From positions 620,001 through 684,000 of the forward strand of contig NZ_CP039543.1 of assembly GCF_013085545.1 (NCBI RefSeq): DNA of 64,000 nucleotides, given 5' to 3'. Position 1 is the stretch's first letter; every line of letters begins with the position of its first letter. The position numbers were made by a program, and so were the translations under genes. The notes under the pieces were generated by a model, which saw only the letters and a program-made list of their open reading frames with translations, was not told the DNA's origin and made no database searches. This DNA is from Oceanidesulfovibrio marinus (GTDB taxonomy: Bacteria > Desulfobacterota > Desulfovibrionia > Desulfovibrionales > Desulfovibrionaceae). Positions 43,665 through 52,650 of the stretch are shown here, in pieces.

Positions 43665-45223
43665 CGGCGCACCTCCATGGCTGGCTCCGGAGCAGCGGGT
43701 TTTAATCTGAGCCGTTTTCGAATCAGTTGGGATGCAAACGCGCGCTCATGCCGATTCAGCGAAAGCGCCCAAGCAAGAGGGGCATACAGGGCAAAAGCGC
43801 CGGCCGTTGCTGCGAATAGAGTGGTATAGCTTGGAACGGAGGGTACTTGGGACAGCCACCACAATACTGCCGCGAACACGGTCAGGGGGAAAAGCACCCG
43901 GAGGTGGCAGCTTGTTATCAGTCTGCGCAGTGGGATATCGACTTGCGATTCGAGCCGGTAGAGGTACAAGCCCTGCTGGCAGATGGCCGACACCAAGCCG
44001 GCCAACGCAGGGCCGACAATGCCGAGCGCGGGGATCAGCGCGACTCCAAGCATGAGCGCAGCGATGGAGGTGCATGCGTTGGTGCGAACAAAAAAGGCGA
44101 GTGAGCCGCTGCCGAGAATGATTCTGCCAAAGAGTGGTTGCACGCCGTTTACAGCCATTTGAAGCGCCAGAATCATCACCACCGGGCCTGCGAGCTCGGC
44201 ATACGTTGGATCGATCCATAGCTTCAAAAACATTGGCCCAAGAAAGAGAAGCATAATGTATATTGGACCAGTCACCAAAAGAAGGTAGCGAGAGTACTGA
44301 AGATACACTTCCTTGATGGCGTCCTTTTCGCCGCGCGCGGCCAGCTCGCTAAACAGGGGCATGAAGCTTGAGCTCAAAGCGTAGATCAGCTCTTGCGCAT
44401 AGGCAGACAGTCTTTTTGCCACGGTGAAATATGCTGTCCAGGTTGTCGTAAGCAGCATGGAGACAGCCAGTGGCATGGCTGTTTCATTGAGGCGAGTGGC
44501 GGTCGAGGCCGTGAATATTCCAAAGCCGAATCTGCTGATTTCATGGATGCTTTCTCGTCCAATGAGCATCGGTGAGACTCGAAATCCGGAGTGGACTGCA
44601 TGGCAGGTTAAAGCGAGGGCCAATGCTACTGATGCATCGAGCCCGAGTTTGAGCCAGGCCAGGCCAAGAAGCCCGAACCCGGCCTTGAGCAGTACCCACG
44701 TGGCGACAAGCCTCGTCAGCCCAATGCAGATATCGAGCTTGCCCCGCAGGTGGTATTGTTGCAGACCGAGCGTAATGCCGATGAAGACATTGCTGCAGAA
44801 TACGAAGATTGCATTGACCCCGATCAGCCGGAGCAATGGAATCGCGACGTTCATCTCCTCTGGTTTACTCACGATGTAATGCATGAAGTGTGGCAGAACG
44901 AACCAGCAGCACATGAAGGTCCCGATACCGAGAAGAACGAAGAACACAACAGCGGTTGATGCAATGGAGTTGAGCCTGTCGGTGTCTTCTCTGCCCTTGT
45001 AGTGCGCGACCAGCTTCATGGTCGCCTGTTGTACGCCCATGTCCAGTATTCCGGCATAGCCGAAAACCGATAGAACGATGGCCCACAAACCGTACTGTGA
45101 ATCACCGACAACCCTGATGATCATCGGCGTCAGAATGAAGACCACGCCGAAGTTCACCAGGAAGCGCAGCAGGTTCCAGATCGTGTTGCGCCCGATCAGC
45201 GAGTGCAGGGATGTAGGCGTCAT
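43661..45223 (-). CDS. Polysaccharide flippase (Wzx/MATE-like)
   Basis: A 520-residue inner-membrane protein with about 12-14 hydrophobic helices. The N-terminus (NTIWNLLRFLVNFGVVFIL) and the QYGLWAIVLSVFGYAGILDMG segment are typical of oligosaccharide flippases of the MOP superfamily. It should move the undecaprenyl-linked repeat unit to the periplasm. It overlaps both neighbours by four bases. Confidence 0.9.
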   Translation of the reverse strand: MTPTSLHSLIGRNTIWNLLRFLVNFGVVFILTPMIIRVVGDSQYGLWAIVLSVFGYAGILDMGVQQATMKLVAHYKGREDTDRLNSIASTAVVFFVLLGIGTFMCCWFVLPHFMHYIVSKPEEMNVAIPLLRLIGVNAIFVFCSNVFIGITLGLQQYHLRGKLDICIGLTRLVATWVLLKAGFGLLGLAWLKLGLDASVALALALTCHAVHSGFRVSPMLIGRESIHEISRFGFGIFTASTATRLNETAMPLAVSMLLTTTWTAYFTVAKRLSAYAQELIYALSSSFMPLFSELAARGEKDAIKEVYLQYSRYLLLVTGPIYIMLLFLGPMFLKLWIDPTYAELAGPVVMILALQMAVNGVQPLFGRIILGSGSLAFFVRTNACTSIAALMLGVALIPALGIVGPALAGLVSAICQQGLYLYRLESQVDIPLRRLITSCHLRVLFPLTVFAAVLWWLSQVPSVPSYTTLFAATAGAFALYAPLAWALSLNRHERAFASQLIRKRLRLKPAAPEPAMEVRR

Positions 45224-46344
45224 TGTGCGCTCCCGGCAATCGCCGCGTAGAGTGATTCATGTGCGGCCACGCACTGATCGAGTGAGTAGCCTTCCGCCTT
45301 TCTCCTGCCGGATTGGCCAGTGGTGTTGCGCAGGGACGCATCGGCCGCAAACCGCGCAATGGCATTTGCCAATCCGCTGTAATCCCCGGCCGGAACAAGG
45401 CTGCCGGTAACGCCGTCGACAATGGTCTCCCCCACGCCGCCTACATTGGTGGCCACCACGGGCAGGCCGGCCGCCATGTACTCGATCACGGCGTTGGACA
45501 TGCTCTCCGAGTCGGAGCAGAGCACGCCAATATCGAGGCCCGGCAGCATTGCCGGGACGTTCTCGCACCGTCCGTGGAACCGGATCACGCCATCCAGCGC
45601 GCGTTCCCGCACCAGAGCTTCCAGCTTCTCCCGCTCGTCGCCGTCGCCGAACAGATGGAAGCGGGCATTAGGGTGGCGGCCCCGGACGATGGCCGCTGCC
45701 TCGATCAGCAGGTCGTGGCGTTTTATCGGTCTTAGATTGGCGACGATTCCGACGCTGATTTCGTCGCGTGACATGCCCAGGGCCTGTCGCGTGCTCTCCC
45801 TGTCGCCATTCATTGGCCAGGGAAACTTCGAGAGGTCGAGACCGTTGGGGATGATCCGAATGCGTTCCGGGGCAATCCCCTCGTCGCGCACCATCTTGTC
45901 CATGGTGCTCCGCGAGTTGGCGATGAATGCCGTGGTCAAGCGGTTGAGGATGGGCTGAAGCCGTTTATCCAAGCCGGTTTGCCAATACCCTTGGTTTCGG
46001 CGCGTTGCGATGACAGGCACTTTGCCGGCCAGGCGAGAAGCGCACACACTGGCGATGGTGGAGTCGCGGAAGTGGGTTTGAACCACGTCTATTCTTCTAC
46101 CGCGCAGAAACCCGGAGAACTTGCCAATGCCGGCGATACTGGCAGGGTGTTTGAAACCTCGTATGCTCACGTTGTAGACAGGGCAGGGCAACACGCTCTG
46201 CTCGATCCAGTCAGATGGGCGAAGCACGCAGAGCACCGGCGCAAAACGGGTGCGGTCGAGTCGCTCCAGCAGGTGCAGAAGCTGGCGCTCCGTGCCGGCA
46301 GTGGCCGACTCGATGGTGTCGATGACAAAGGCGATGTGGATCAC
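45220..46344 (-). CDS. Family 4 glycosyltransferase
   Basis: A 374-residue GT-B transferase. I chose GTG 46344, which forms a GTGA overlap with the preceding gene and gives the family start VIHIAFVIDTIESATAGTERQ. The donor domain has VANLRPIKRHDLLIEAA, RFHLFGDGDE and the EX7E motif in CSDSESMSNAVIEYMAAGLP. It is one of several sugar-adding enzymes of the operon, and specificity is unknown. Confidence 0.92.
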   Translation of the reverse strand: MIHIAFVIDTIESATAGTERQLLHLLERLDRTRFAPVLCVLRPSDWIEQSVLPCPVYNVSIRGFKHPASIAGIGKFSGFLRGRRIDVVQTHFRDSTIASVCASRLAGKVPVIATRRNQGYWQTGLDKRLQPILNRLTTAFIANSRSTMDKMVRDEGIAPERIRIIPNGLDLSKFPWPMNGDRESTRQALGMSRDEISVGIVANLRPIKRHDLLIEAAAIVRGRHPNARFHLFGDGDEREKLEALVRERALDGVIRFHGRCENVPAMLPGLDIGVLCSDSESMSNAVIEYMAAGLPVVATNVGGVGETIVDGVTGSLVPAGDYSGLANAIARFAADASLRNTTGQSGRRKAEGYSLDQCVAAHESLYAAIAGSAQ

Positions 46345-47402
46345 TGGTTTGCCTCCGCCGGGTGCACCGGGTATAACGCGCGGAGCCGGGCCAGGGCCGT
46401 GCGGACCATGCCCGTGACGAATCCCATGCCGAGCCCGAAATGGATGGTGAACAGGATGGTGGGCAACCACAGCAGGTGTCGCCAACCATGCACACAAGCG
46501 ATGGCTGTGGACTGCCCCAGCACCAGTGCTATGTAGGCCGCCATGAGCATGGCGAGGAGAACGGCCGGAGCGATCGGTCCGCCGGCAATTGAGACCAGCA
46601 GGGAAGCGAGCAGCAGGCATACTTCCAGGAAAAACGCCGGCGGCACGAGAGTCTGTACGCCCAGCGTCCGGGGATGCTTGCAGAAAAGCCGCCAGCGTCC
46701 GTAGCCGTAGCGTCGCATCTGGCGCAGCAGGTCGAGAAGAGACTCGCGAGGGTAGTAGCGAACAGTGAGTCGCGGGCTGGTGTAGCAGGTGAGCCCGGCG
46801 CGCTCGACCCGGTAATTGAACTCCACATCCTCACAGGCATCAAAGGATTCATCCACGAATCCGACGTGGTCGAATACTTCGCGGCGATAGGCGGCGCCGT
46901 TGCTTTGTGGGCTGGCAAAGCCTTCATGCTGGCCGTAGATGAGAGAGTTGCCGGCGTGGCCAATGCGGGAGGCTCGCGCCAGGGCCACAGCGTGCTGAAA
47001 TGGTGTGAGGCCGGGAGGATCGAGCGGTTGCGGCCGGCCCAGGCAGTGGGCGCCGCTTTCGGAAAAGCAGCGGGCGGTTTCCGAGAGAAGGTCCGCACTT
47101 GGGATGTGGCAGTGGCCATCGATAACCAGGAAGACGTCGCCCTTGCCCTGTCTGAACCCGATATTTCGTCCGGCTGCGGAGAGCCCGCGCGGATTGTTGA
47201 GAAGCTGTACACGGCCATCCGCCGAGGCGATGCGCTGGACGATCGTCTGCGTGCCGTCATCACTGCCGCCATCGACCACGAGGATCTCGAACTGTTCATG
47301 CGGATAGTCCTGGCTCAGGAGGCTGCGCAGGGTGAACGCAATGAATGTTGCTTCATTGCGCACTGGCATGACTATGGTGATGAATGGAAGTGGAAACATC
47401 AT
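46341..47402 (-). CDS. Family 2 glycosyltransferase, ExoA-like membrane enzyme
   Basis: A 353-residue transferase with an N-terminal GT-A domain (TIVMPVRNEATFI, VVDGGSDDGT, FLVIDGHCHIP as DxD-like region, CEDVEFNYRVERAG) and two to four C-terminal membrane helices (about 255-335). The arrangement resembles succinoglycan ExoA. ATGA overlap with the acyltransferase gene upstream and GTGA overlap with the next gene. Confidence 0.9.
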   Translation of the reverse strand: MMFPLPFITIVMPVRNEATFIAFTLRSLLSQDYPHEQFEILVVDGGSDDGTQTIVQRIASADGRVQLLNNPRGLSAAGRNIGFRQGKGDVFLVIDGHCHIPSADLLSETARCFSESGAHCLGRPQPLDPPGLTPFQHAVALARASRIGHAGNSLIYGQHEGFASPQSNGAAYRREVFDHVGFVDESFDACEDVEFNYRVERAGLTCYTSPRLTVRYYPRESLLDLLRQMRRYGYGRWRLFCKHPRTLGVQTLVPPAFFLEVCLLLASLLVSIAGGPIAPAVLLAMLMAAYIALVLGQSTAIACVHGWRHLLWLPTILFTIHFGLGMGFVTGMVRTALARLRALYPVHPAEANQ

Positions 47403-47971
47403 GTCGACTGAAGATTTCTAATGGTTCGTGCAGGGTTCCCCGCAATGACATCATAATCCCCAAAGGGCTTGGTGATGACTGCTCCAGCTCCTACTATACA
47501 TTGCTGCCCAAGATCGGCCATGACGATTGAATGATTACCAAGCCAGCAGTTTTCTCCGATAATAGTTTCGGTAAATTGCCCCTTGATATTCTGGATGGGC
47601 ATGCCAAGCTCTATATGATGTTGGTTTTTTCCACTAAGAATGGAAACTTGACTTCCAATAGTTGTGAGCCTTCCGATTTTTGACATCCCGATAATCGTGT
47701 ATGCTCCGATGTAAACATGATCACCAACTGAAGCTTCTGGATGAGAAAAGTAACTTCCGAAATCAATGTGTATCATATCTCCATAGCTAGATAACGTTCT
47801 CTTGTAATATGCAGATCGAAGATAGCTCCCAATAGTGCTTGGAATAAACGATAATAATTGAGCGAACGTGATGAATACAGACTCTTTCCTTGTTGTAGTA
47901 TACGCTATAACTAATGGGAAAGTCGCAATTGATGAGATGATGCGGGCGAATATTTTCAAAGCTCTTTTCAT
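47399..47971 (-). CDS. Hexapeptide-repeat O-acyltransferase
   Basis: A 190-residue transferase with an N-terminal hydrophobic segment (about 5-25) and left-handed beta-helix repeats, including VGDHVYIGAYTIIGMSKIGR and GENCWLGNHSIVMADLG, ending GAGAVITKPFGDYDVIAGNPA. ATG 47971 follows AAGGA; an upstream frame to 48058 runs into the neighbouring gene and was rejected. It probably O-acetylates a sugar of the polymer. The DNA is much more AT-rich than both neighbours, a sign of recent gene exchange in the variable part of the locus. Confidence 0.9.
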   Translation of the reverse strand: MKRALKIFARIISSIATFPLVIAYTTTRKESVFITFAQLLSFIPSTIGSYLRSAYYKRTLSSYGDMIHIDFGSYFSHPEASVGDHVYIGAYTIIGMSKIGRLTTIGSQVSILSGKNQHHIELGMPIQNIKGQFTETIIGENCWLGNHSIVMADLGQQCIVGAGAVITKPFGDYDVIAGNPARTIRNLQST

Positions 47972-47997
47972 GTGAGGTCCTTCATGGAGAACAGGTG

Positions 47998-49179
47998 TTA
48001 TGGTCGAGCTTTTTCTGCTGTCCGCGAGGAAAACAGCGCATGCAGCAGGTTCATCCACTGTCTCGTCTGCCCGTCGAAGCTGAAGTCGCGTTGCACGCGG
48101 GCATAGCCGTGAGCGCCCATTCGCTCGCGGAGCTCAGGATCGTTCGCCAGCTCGAGAATATGCTTGGCCAGCCCCTCCATGTCGTTCGGTTCCACAACGA
48201 AGCCGTTTTCTTTGTGGCAGACGACCTCGGGGCAGCCGCCCACACGCGTCACCACAGCAGGTTTGCGGCAGGCAAACGCCTCCAGCACCACGTTGGGCAG
48301 CCCTTCCGTGTGCGAGGGTAGGGCGAAGATGTCGATGTGATGCAGCATGGCCAGTAGGTCCGGTCTGAACCCCGGCAGAAGGAAGCGGTCTTGCAACCCC
48401 ACGTCTTGGATTCGTTTTTCGAGGGCCGGCCGCAGCGCTCCTTCGCCGAACACCACGAAGTAGGCGTCGGGGTTGGCGCTGCACACATGTCTGGCCGCCT
48501 CCATCAGCCCGATGTGGTTCTTTTCCGGCGACAGACGCCCAGCGCTGGCAATGATGACCGCCTCTTCCGGCAGCTCCAGCAGCGTATGCAACGATTCCGT
48601 CGACGGCGCCGGGATAGTGTCCAGAGCGATGCCGTTGCGGATGGTGGTGATCTTGTCCTTCCTGACGCCCAGGTCGAGGAGCTTGCTGCGCTGGCCGTCC
48701 GATACCGCCACCACGTGGTCCGCGAACCGCAGGAAGAGCTTGTCGACGGACTCATAGAGGCGGATGCGCCGCGACTCCCAGGTCCAGCCCCGCGAGACGG
48801 CTATCGTGGGAGTGCCGGTCAGCCAGCCGGCAATCCGGCCCAGCACGTTCGGCTTGTAGCCGTGCGTTACCAGCAGCTTGACGTTTTCCTGTCGAATGAT
48901 TGTTCGAATCCTGGGCAACACGGAGGGATCAAAAGCGAATTTCGAATGGATCGTCTGCATGGCATAGCCGGAGTCCGCAGCCCGCGAAGCCAGGGGGCAA
49001 GGCCCGCCATTGCCGGGAAACGTTCCCAGGATCAGGCGGAAGCCATTGCCGGAGGCATGGCGGAAATGCTCCAGTATCTGGCGCTCCGGGCCTCCGATGA
49101 AGTTGGAGGCGCGCAGATGCAGGATGCTAGGCTGCTGCAACGGGCACTCCTTTGGCCGCGGCGTGTCGCCATGCTTCAT
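47998..49179 (-). CDS. Family 4 glycosyltransferase
   Basis: A 393-residue GT-B enzyme with N-terminal ILHLRASNFIGGPERQIL, and donor-site motifs ASAGRLSPEKNHIGLMEAA, FGEGALRPALE and the EX7E motif in PSHTEGLPNVVLEAFACRKP. ATG 49179 overlaps the preceding gene by 53 bases. TTG 49140, with AAGGAG 6 bases before it, would reduce this to 14 bases and is a serious alternative start. Specificity is unknown. Confidence 0.9.
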   Translation of the reverse strand: MKHGDTPRPKECPLQQPSILHLRASNFIGGPERQILEHFRHASGNGFRLILGTFPGNGGPCPLASRAADSGYAMQTIHSKFAFDPSVLPRIRTIIRQENVKLLVTHGYKPNVLGRIAGWLTGTPTIAVSRGWTWESRRIRLYESVDKLFLRFADHVVAVSDGQRSKLLDLGVRKDKITTIRNGIALDTIPAPSTESLHTLLELPEEAVIIASAGRLSPEKNHIGLMEAARHVCSANPDAYFVVFGEGALRPALEKRIQDVGLQDRFLLPGFRPDLLAMLHHIDIFALPSHTEGLPNVVLEAFACRKPAVVTRVGGCPEVVCHKENGFVVEPNDMEGLAKHILELANDPELRERMGAHGYARVQRDFSFDGQTRQWMNLLHALFSSRTAEKARP

Positions 49180-50383
49180 CCTGAATGGCGGCTATCCCGT
49201 CCCAGCCGTAGCGGTTCATCACGGCGTCGCGGCCAGCAGCGGCCATTGCCGTGTAGTGGTCCGGGTAACGGAGGATGTCGATGCACGCCGCAGCAAACGC
49301 GCCAGGGTCGTCCTCTATCTGCAGATGGCGGCCGTGGGTCAGGTCCAGCCCCTCGGCGCCGAGGGTCGTGGAGAGCACGACCTTGCGCATGGCCAGGGCT
49401 TCGAGAATCTTGAGGCGGGAGCCGCCGCCGATACGAAGAGGCACGACCACCACGGCGGCCTCGGCCAGATAGGGGCGCACATCGTCCACAGTCCCCGTCA
49501 CATCGACACCTGGGCATGCGGACCACTGTCGCGCCAGGGCTTCGGGCGGTTTGCGTCCGACAACGCGGAACACCGCATGGGGAAGCGTTTTGCGAACGCG
49601 TGGGAAAATTTGGTCCACGAAGAACTGCACTGCGTCCTGGTTGGGTCGCCAATCCATGGATCCGGTGAAGACGATGGACGATGCATCCTGCTCCGGCAGG
49701 AGCGAATGGCCAGGATGGAAGTAGTCCAGGTCCACGCCGTTGGGCACGACCACGGCGTTTGCGCAGCCCATCGCTTCGAGCTGGAGCGCATCTTCCGGGG
49801 AAACGCAGGTTGCGACGTCGAAAGCCGGGCACATGGTGCTTTCAAATGCGGCCATCCGCTTCCACTGGGTGCGGAGAAACGCCTTCTTCAAAGGGTTGCG
49901 GGTTGCTTCGCTATATCGGCGCCAGATCTGATGCTCCACATTGTGCGCGGCGAGCACGCAGGGGATTGCGCCCATGGCGTGGGCGATATTCGCAGCGTAG
50001 GGCGTCCACTCACAATGCACGATGTCGAATGTGCGATCGGCGAGGAGTCGGTCAATGGCTGTGCGCATGGCGATGGAGTCGTGGCGATCGACGACGAAAG
50101 GCTGGCTGGAACGCAGGTTCCTGAAGAGCGAAAAGTACAGGGATGGTCCGGATAACGGAGTCAGTGGGCTGGGCACGTGTACGATCTCCACGTTGTCCCA
50201 TCCCTCGGGCTGCTTCTGGCCATCCTCGCCATGGCAGAGGAATACGATGCTATGCCGGGCCTGAAGGCGGCGCACCAGGTTCCATGTCCGCAACCGCTTG
50301 CCGGTGTTGGCGGGCCATGGCAGCTCCTCGTCGACGAGCAGAACGTCCAGCGCCAGGGGCAATGCTGCGGAGTCGCGCGTCAC
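49127..50383 (-). CDS. Family 4 glycosyltransferase (XrtA-locus type)
   Basis: A 418-residue GT-B protein. I chose GTG 50383: it forms a GTGA overlap with the preceding gene and has GGAGGAG 7 bases upstream. The N-terminus LDVLLVDEELPWPANTGKR and the C-terminal VVPLRIGGGSRLKILEALAM resemble the sugar transferases regularly found in XrtA/PEP-CTERM polysaccharide loci. Longer in-frame sequence to 50917 lies on top of the upstream gene and was rejected. Confidence 0.9.
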   Translation of the reverse strand: MTRDSAALPLALDVLLVDEELPWPANTGKRLRTWNLVRRLQARHSIVFLCHGEDGQKQPEGWDNVEIVHVPSPLTPLSGPSLYFSLFRNLRSSQPFVVDRHDSIAMRTAIDRLLADRTFDIVHCEWTPYAANIAHAMGAIPCVLAAHNVEHQIWRRYSEATRNPLKKAFLRTQWKRMAAFESTMCPAFDVATCVSPEDALQLEAMGCANAVVVPNGVDLDYFHPGHSLLPEQDASSIVFTGSMDWRPNQDAVQFFVDQIFPRVRKTLPHAVFRVVGRKPPEALARQWSACPGVDVTGTVDDVRPYLAEAAVVVVPLRIGGGSRLKILEALAMRKVVLSTTLGAEGLDLTHGRHLQIEDDPGAFAAACIDILRYPDHYTAMAAAGRDAVMNRYGWDGIAAIQDEAWRHAAAKGVPVAAA

Positions 50384-51765
50384 AGCTGGTCTCCTCCAAG
50401 CTCGGAAATGCAGAATCTGTACTTGCCGGAGCTTTCGTTCTGAATGCCATCCACATATTCGACGTCGTGGCGCATGGCGGTTCCGAAACGCTTCTCCACG
50501 AGCCGGGCCAGCGCCTTTCTGTCTGTTTCCGACCAGCCCTGGCCGGGCACGACGCGAAACAGGAGGTAGTCTATCTTGCGCTGCACGATCTGGAGCTGCC
50601 GGATGCCGGCGAGATCCATGGCGAAGTTCTCTGTGAGGGAGATGCCGGAGATGTACTCGCCCTCCGGCGTGCGGACATAATCCGCGATGCGTCCTTCCAG
50701 CGAGGCTAGGCGCGGATAGCTCCGCCCGCAGGAGCAGGGGCCCATGGCCATGCGGCCGGTGTCGCCGACCTTGTAGCGGATGAGCGGCATGCCGTAGTTG
50801 GTGAGATCCGTTACTACCAGGGCGCCGACCTCGCCGGGCGCGACCGGACCGCCACCGTTCAGGCATTCGAGCACGATGGTGTCGCAGTTGATGTGCAGGC
50901 CGTCGTGGACCTCGCACTCGCAGGCCAGCAGGCTGGCTTCCTCGCAGCCGTAGCGGTTGGTTACGGGGCAGCCGAAGACTGATTCGATCATCGCACGCTC
51001 GAAGTCGTGCAGCACCATGGCCGTGCTGATGACGCCGCGCGGGCGCGGGGGTTCGAGCCCTTTGCGTTCCACGAACCTGGCGAACAGGTAAAGGGAATGG
51101 GCGTGGCCGAAAAAGAGGGTGGGCTTGCGGCGCAGCACCGTCCGATGGAATTCGAGCATGGCCTGTTCGTCCATGCGCAGGGTGTCCAGGTAGACGGCCC
51201 GTTCCAGAAACGCGTTGCGCAGGTGGCCGCGCCAGCTCTTCTTGTACTCCGGGTTTCCCCAGATGCAGGCGACGACCTCGCCGAGGTTCCAGTCGGCCCA
51301 GCGGTCGTGGCGGATGGTGCAGGCGCGCTTCAGCTGGCGGCTCGCATCGTCCACATAAACGGCCAGGGAAACGCCTGTGGAACCGGAGGTCTTGCGTTGG
51401 ATGAGCTGCTCGCGAGGGACGGCGCTGGAGAGCATGGTGTCGATGTTGTTGCGGATATCATCCTTGCTGAGGACGGGCAGGGCGTTGAAGTCTTGCCAGG
51501 TCCGGATGTCATCCGGTCGGATGCCGATGCTGTCGAACCGTTCTCTATAAAAGGCGGTTGTCTCGTACGCATGCTTGAGAACGGCCTTCAGCCGCGTCCA
51601 CTGGTCGGCCTGCACCTCGTTCAGGCTGCGGTACTGCGACTCTTCCAGGTATCTCAGATGGTTCAGATACGGGCTGCGCTCCCAGAGCGCCCAGGCTGGT
51701 GCGACGATGTTCCGGGCCACGTAGGAGTACAGGTCGGGGCGATTTTGCGCTGATTGCATTGGCAT
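50380..51765 (-). CDS. Phenylacetate-CoA-ligase-like (PaaK/CapK) protein
   Basis: A 461-residue adenylate-forming-superfamily protein. It contains the P-loop-like KTSGSTGVSLAVYVD, a VTNRYGCEEASLLACEC block, and VVTDLTNYGMPLIRYKVGDTGRM, all typical of the PaaK/CapK family. CapK-type members occur in capsule loci, where they may activate or transfer an organic acid to the polymer; the substrate is unknown. It starts 3 bases after the deacetylase stop. Confidence 0.88.
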   Translation of the reverse strand: MPMQSAQNRPDLYSYVARNIVAPAWALWERSPYLNHLRYLEESQYRSLNEVQADQWTRLKAVLKHAYETTAFYRERFDSIGIRPDDIRTWQDFNALPVLSKDDIRNNIDTMLSSAVPREQLIQRKTSGSTGVSLAVYVDDASRQLKRACTIRHDRWADWNLGEVVACIWGNPEYKKSWRGHLRNAFLERAVYLDTLRMDEQAMLEFHRTVLRRKPTLFFGHAHSLYLFARFVERKGLEPPRPRGVISTAMVLHDFERAMIESVFGCPVTNRYGCEEASLLACECEVHDGLHINCDTIVLECLNGGGPVAPGEVGALVVTDLTNYGMPLIRYKVGDTGRMAMGPCSCGRSYPRLASLEGRIADYVRTPEGEYISGISLTENFAMDLAGIRQLQIVQRKIDYLLFRVVPGQGWSETDRKALARLVEKRFGTAMRHDVEYVDGIQNESSGKYRFCISELGGDQL

Positions 51766-51768
51766 ATC

Positions 51769-52641
51769 TCAGTTGGCGTCCATGGCCGCCAGGACGTCGC
51801 ACATTCGTGCGAAGCGGAACTCCGAGAGCAGGCGGCAGACTTTGGATTCCGTGGTGTCCAGGTTGACGTAATGCCGGAAACGGGACTTGGCCGGCGCACC
51901 CTTGACCCGTGGCTGCTCCGGGTCGATTTCCCAGGGGTGGACGTAGACCGAGACAGGCTGGCCTTCCTTGCCGTTCACGTGGCGCAGGGCCTTGCGTATG
52001 AGCTGGAGCGGGAAAAGCCGGAGGTACCCGCCGCCGGAGATGGGCACGTGTAGGCATTTGCCGGGTAGGGACAACCTGAACGTGGTGGGCGGGAACTCAA
52101 GGATGGTGCCGCACCTGCGTTCGATCACATGCGGGAAGCGTTTCGCGTCCGGAATGCCGTAGGTGTCGTGATGAACCGGGAAGATACTGGAGTCGTACTC
52201 GAAGCCTTCCTCGATCAGGATGTCCAGGGCCCAGAGCGAGCGCGCCGTGATCGAGTAGCTCGGGGCGCGGTAGCCGTGCACGGCGGCGCCGGCCATGTCC
52301 TCCAGCAGGGACTTCGCCCGGTGGAGGTCTTCGCGGAACTCGCCTGCCGTCTGCTTGTAGATCAGCTCGTGGCTGTAACCGTGGCAGGCCAGCTCGTGGC
52401 CGCGCTGCACGATCTCCCGCACCAGCTCCGGGTTCCTCTCCGCAACCCAGCCGAGCACGAAGAAGGTGGCCGACACCTCGTTCTGGTCGAGCAGGTCCAG
52501 CAACCGCAGGGTGTTGTCCGCCACGCGAGGCGTGTACGAGTCCCACTCGCAGCGGTCGATGCACTGCGAAAAGGCCGTGACGTGGTAGTAATCCTCGACG
52601 TCGATCGTCATGGCGTTGAGAAGGCTGCCGTTCATCACCAT
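51769..52641 (-). CDS. XrtA-locus polysaccharide deacetylase
   Basis: A 290-residue NodB-fold enzyme of the subgroup linked with exosortase loci. The catalytic Asp pair is in AMTIDVEDYYH, metal His residues are in CHGYSHELIY, and RAPSYSI and VHPWEID give the remaining motifs. No signal peptide is visible, as usual for this subgroup. It should remove N-acetyl groups from the polymer or its lipid-linked precursor. It begins 9 bases after the AAA ATPase stop codon. Confidence 0.94.
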   Translation of the reverse strand: MVMNGSLLNAMTIDVEDYYHVTAFSQCIDRCEWDSYTPRVADNTLRLLDLLDQNEVSATFFVLGWVAERNPELVREIVQRGHELACHGYSHELIYKQTAGEFREDLHRAKSLLEDMAGAAVHGYRAPSYSITARSLWALDILIEEGFEYDSSIFPVHHDTYGIPDAKRFPHVIERRCGTILEFPPTTFRLSLPGKCLHVPISGGGYLRLFPLQLIRKALRHVNGKEGQPVSVYVHPWEIDPEQPRVKGAPAKSRFRHYVNLDTTESKVCRLLSEFRFARMCDVLAAMDAN

Positions 52642-52650
52642 ACCGCCTTC

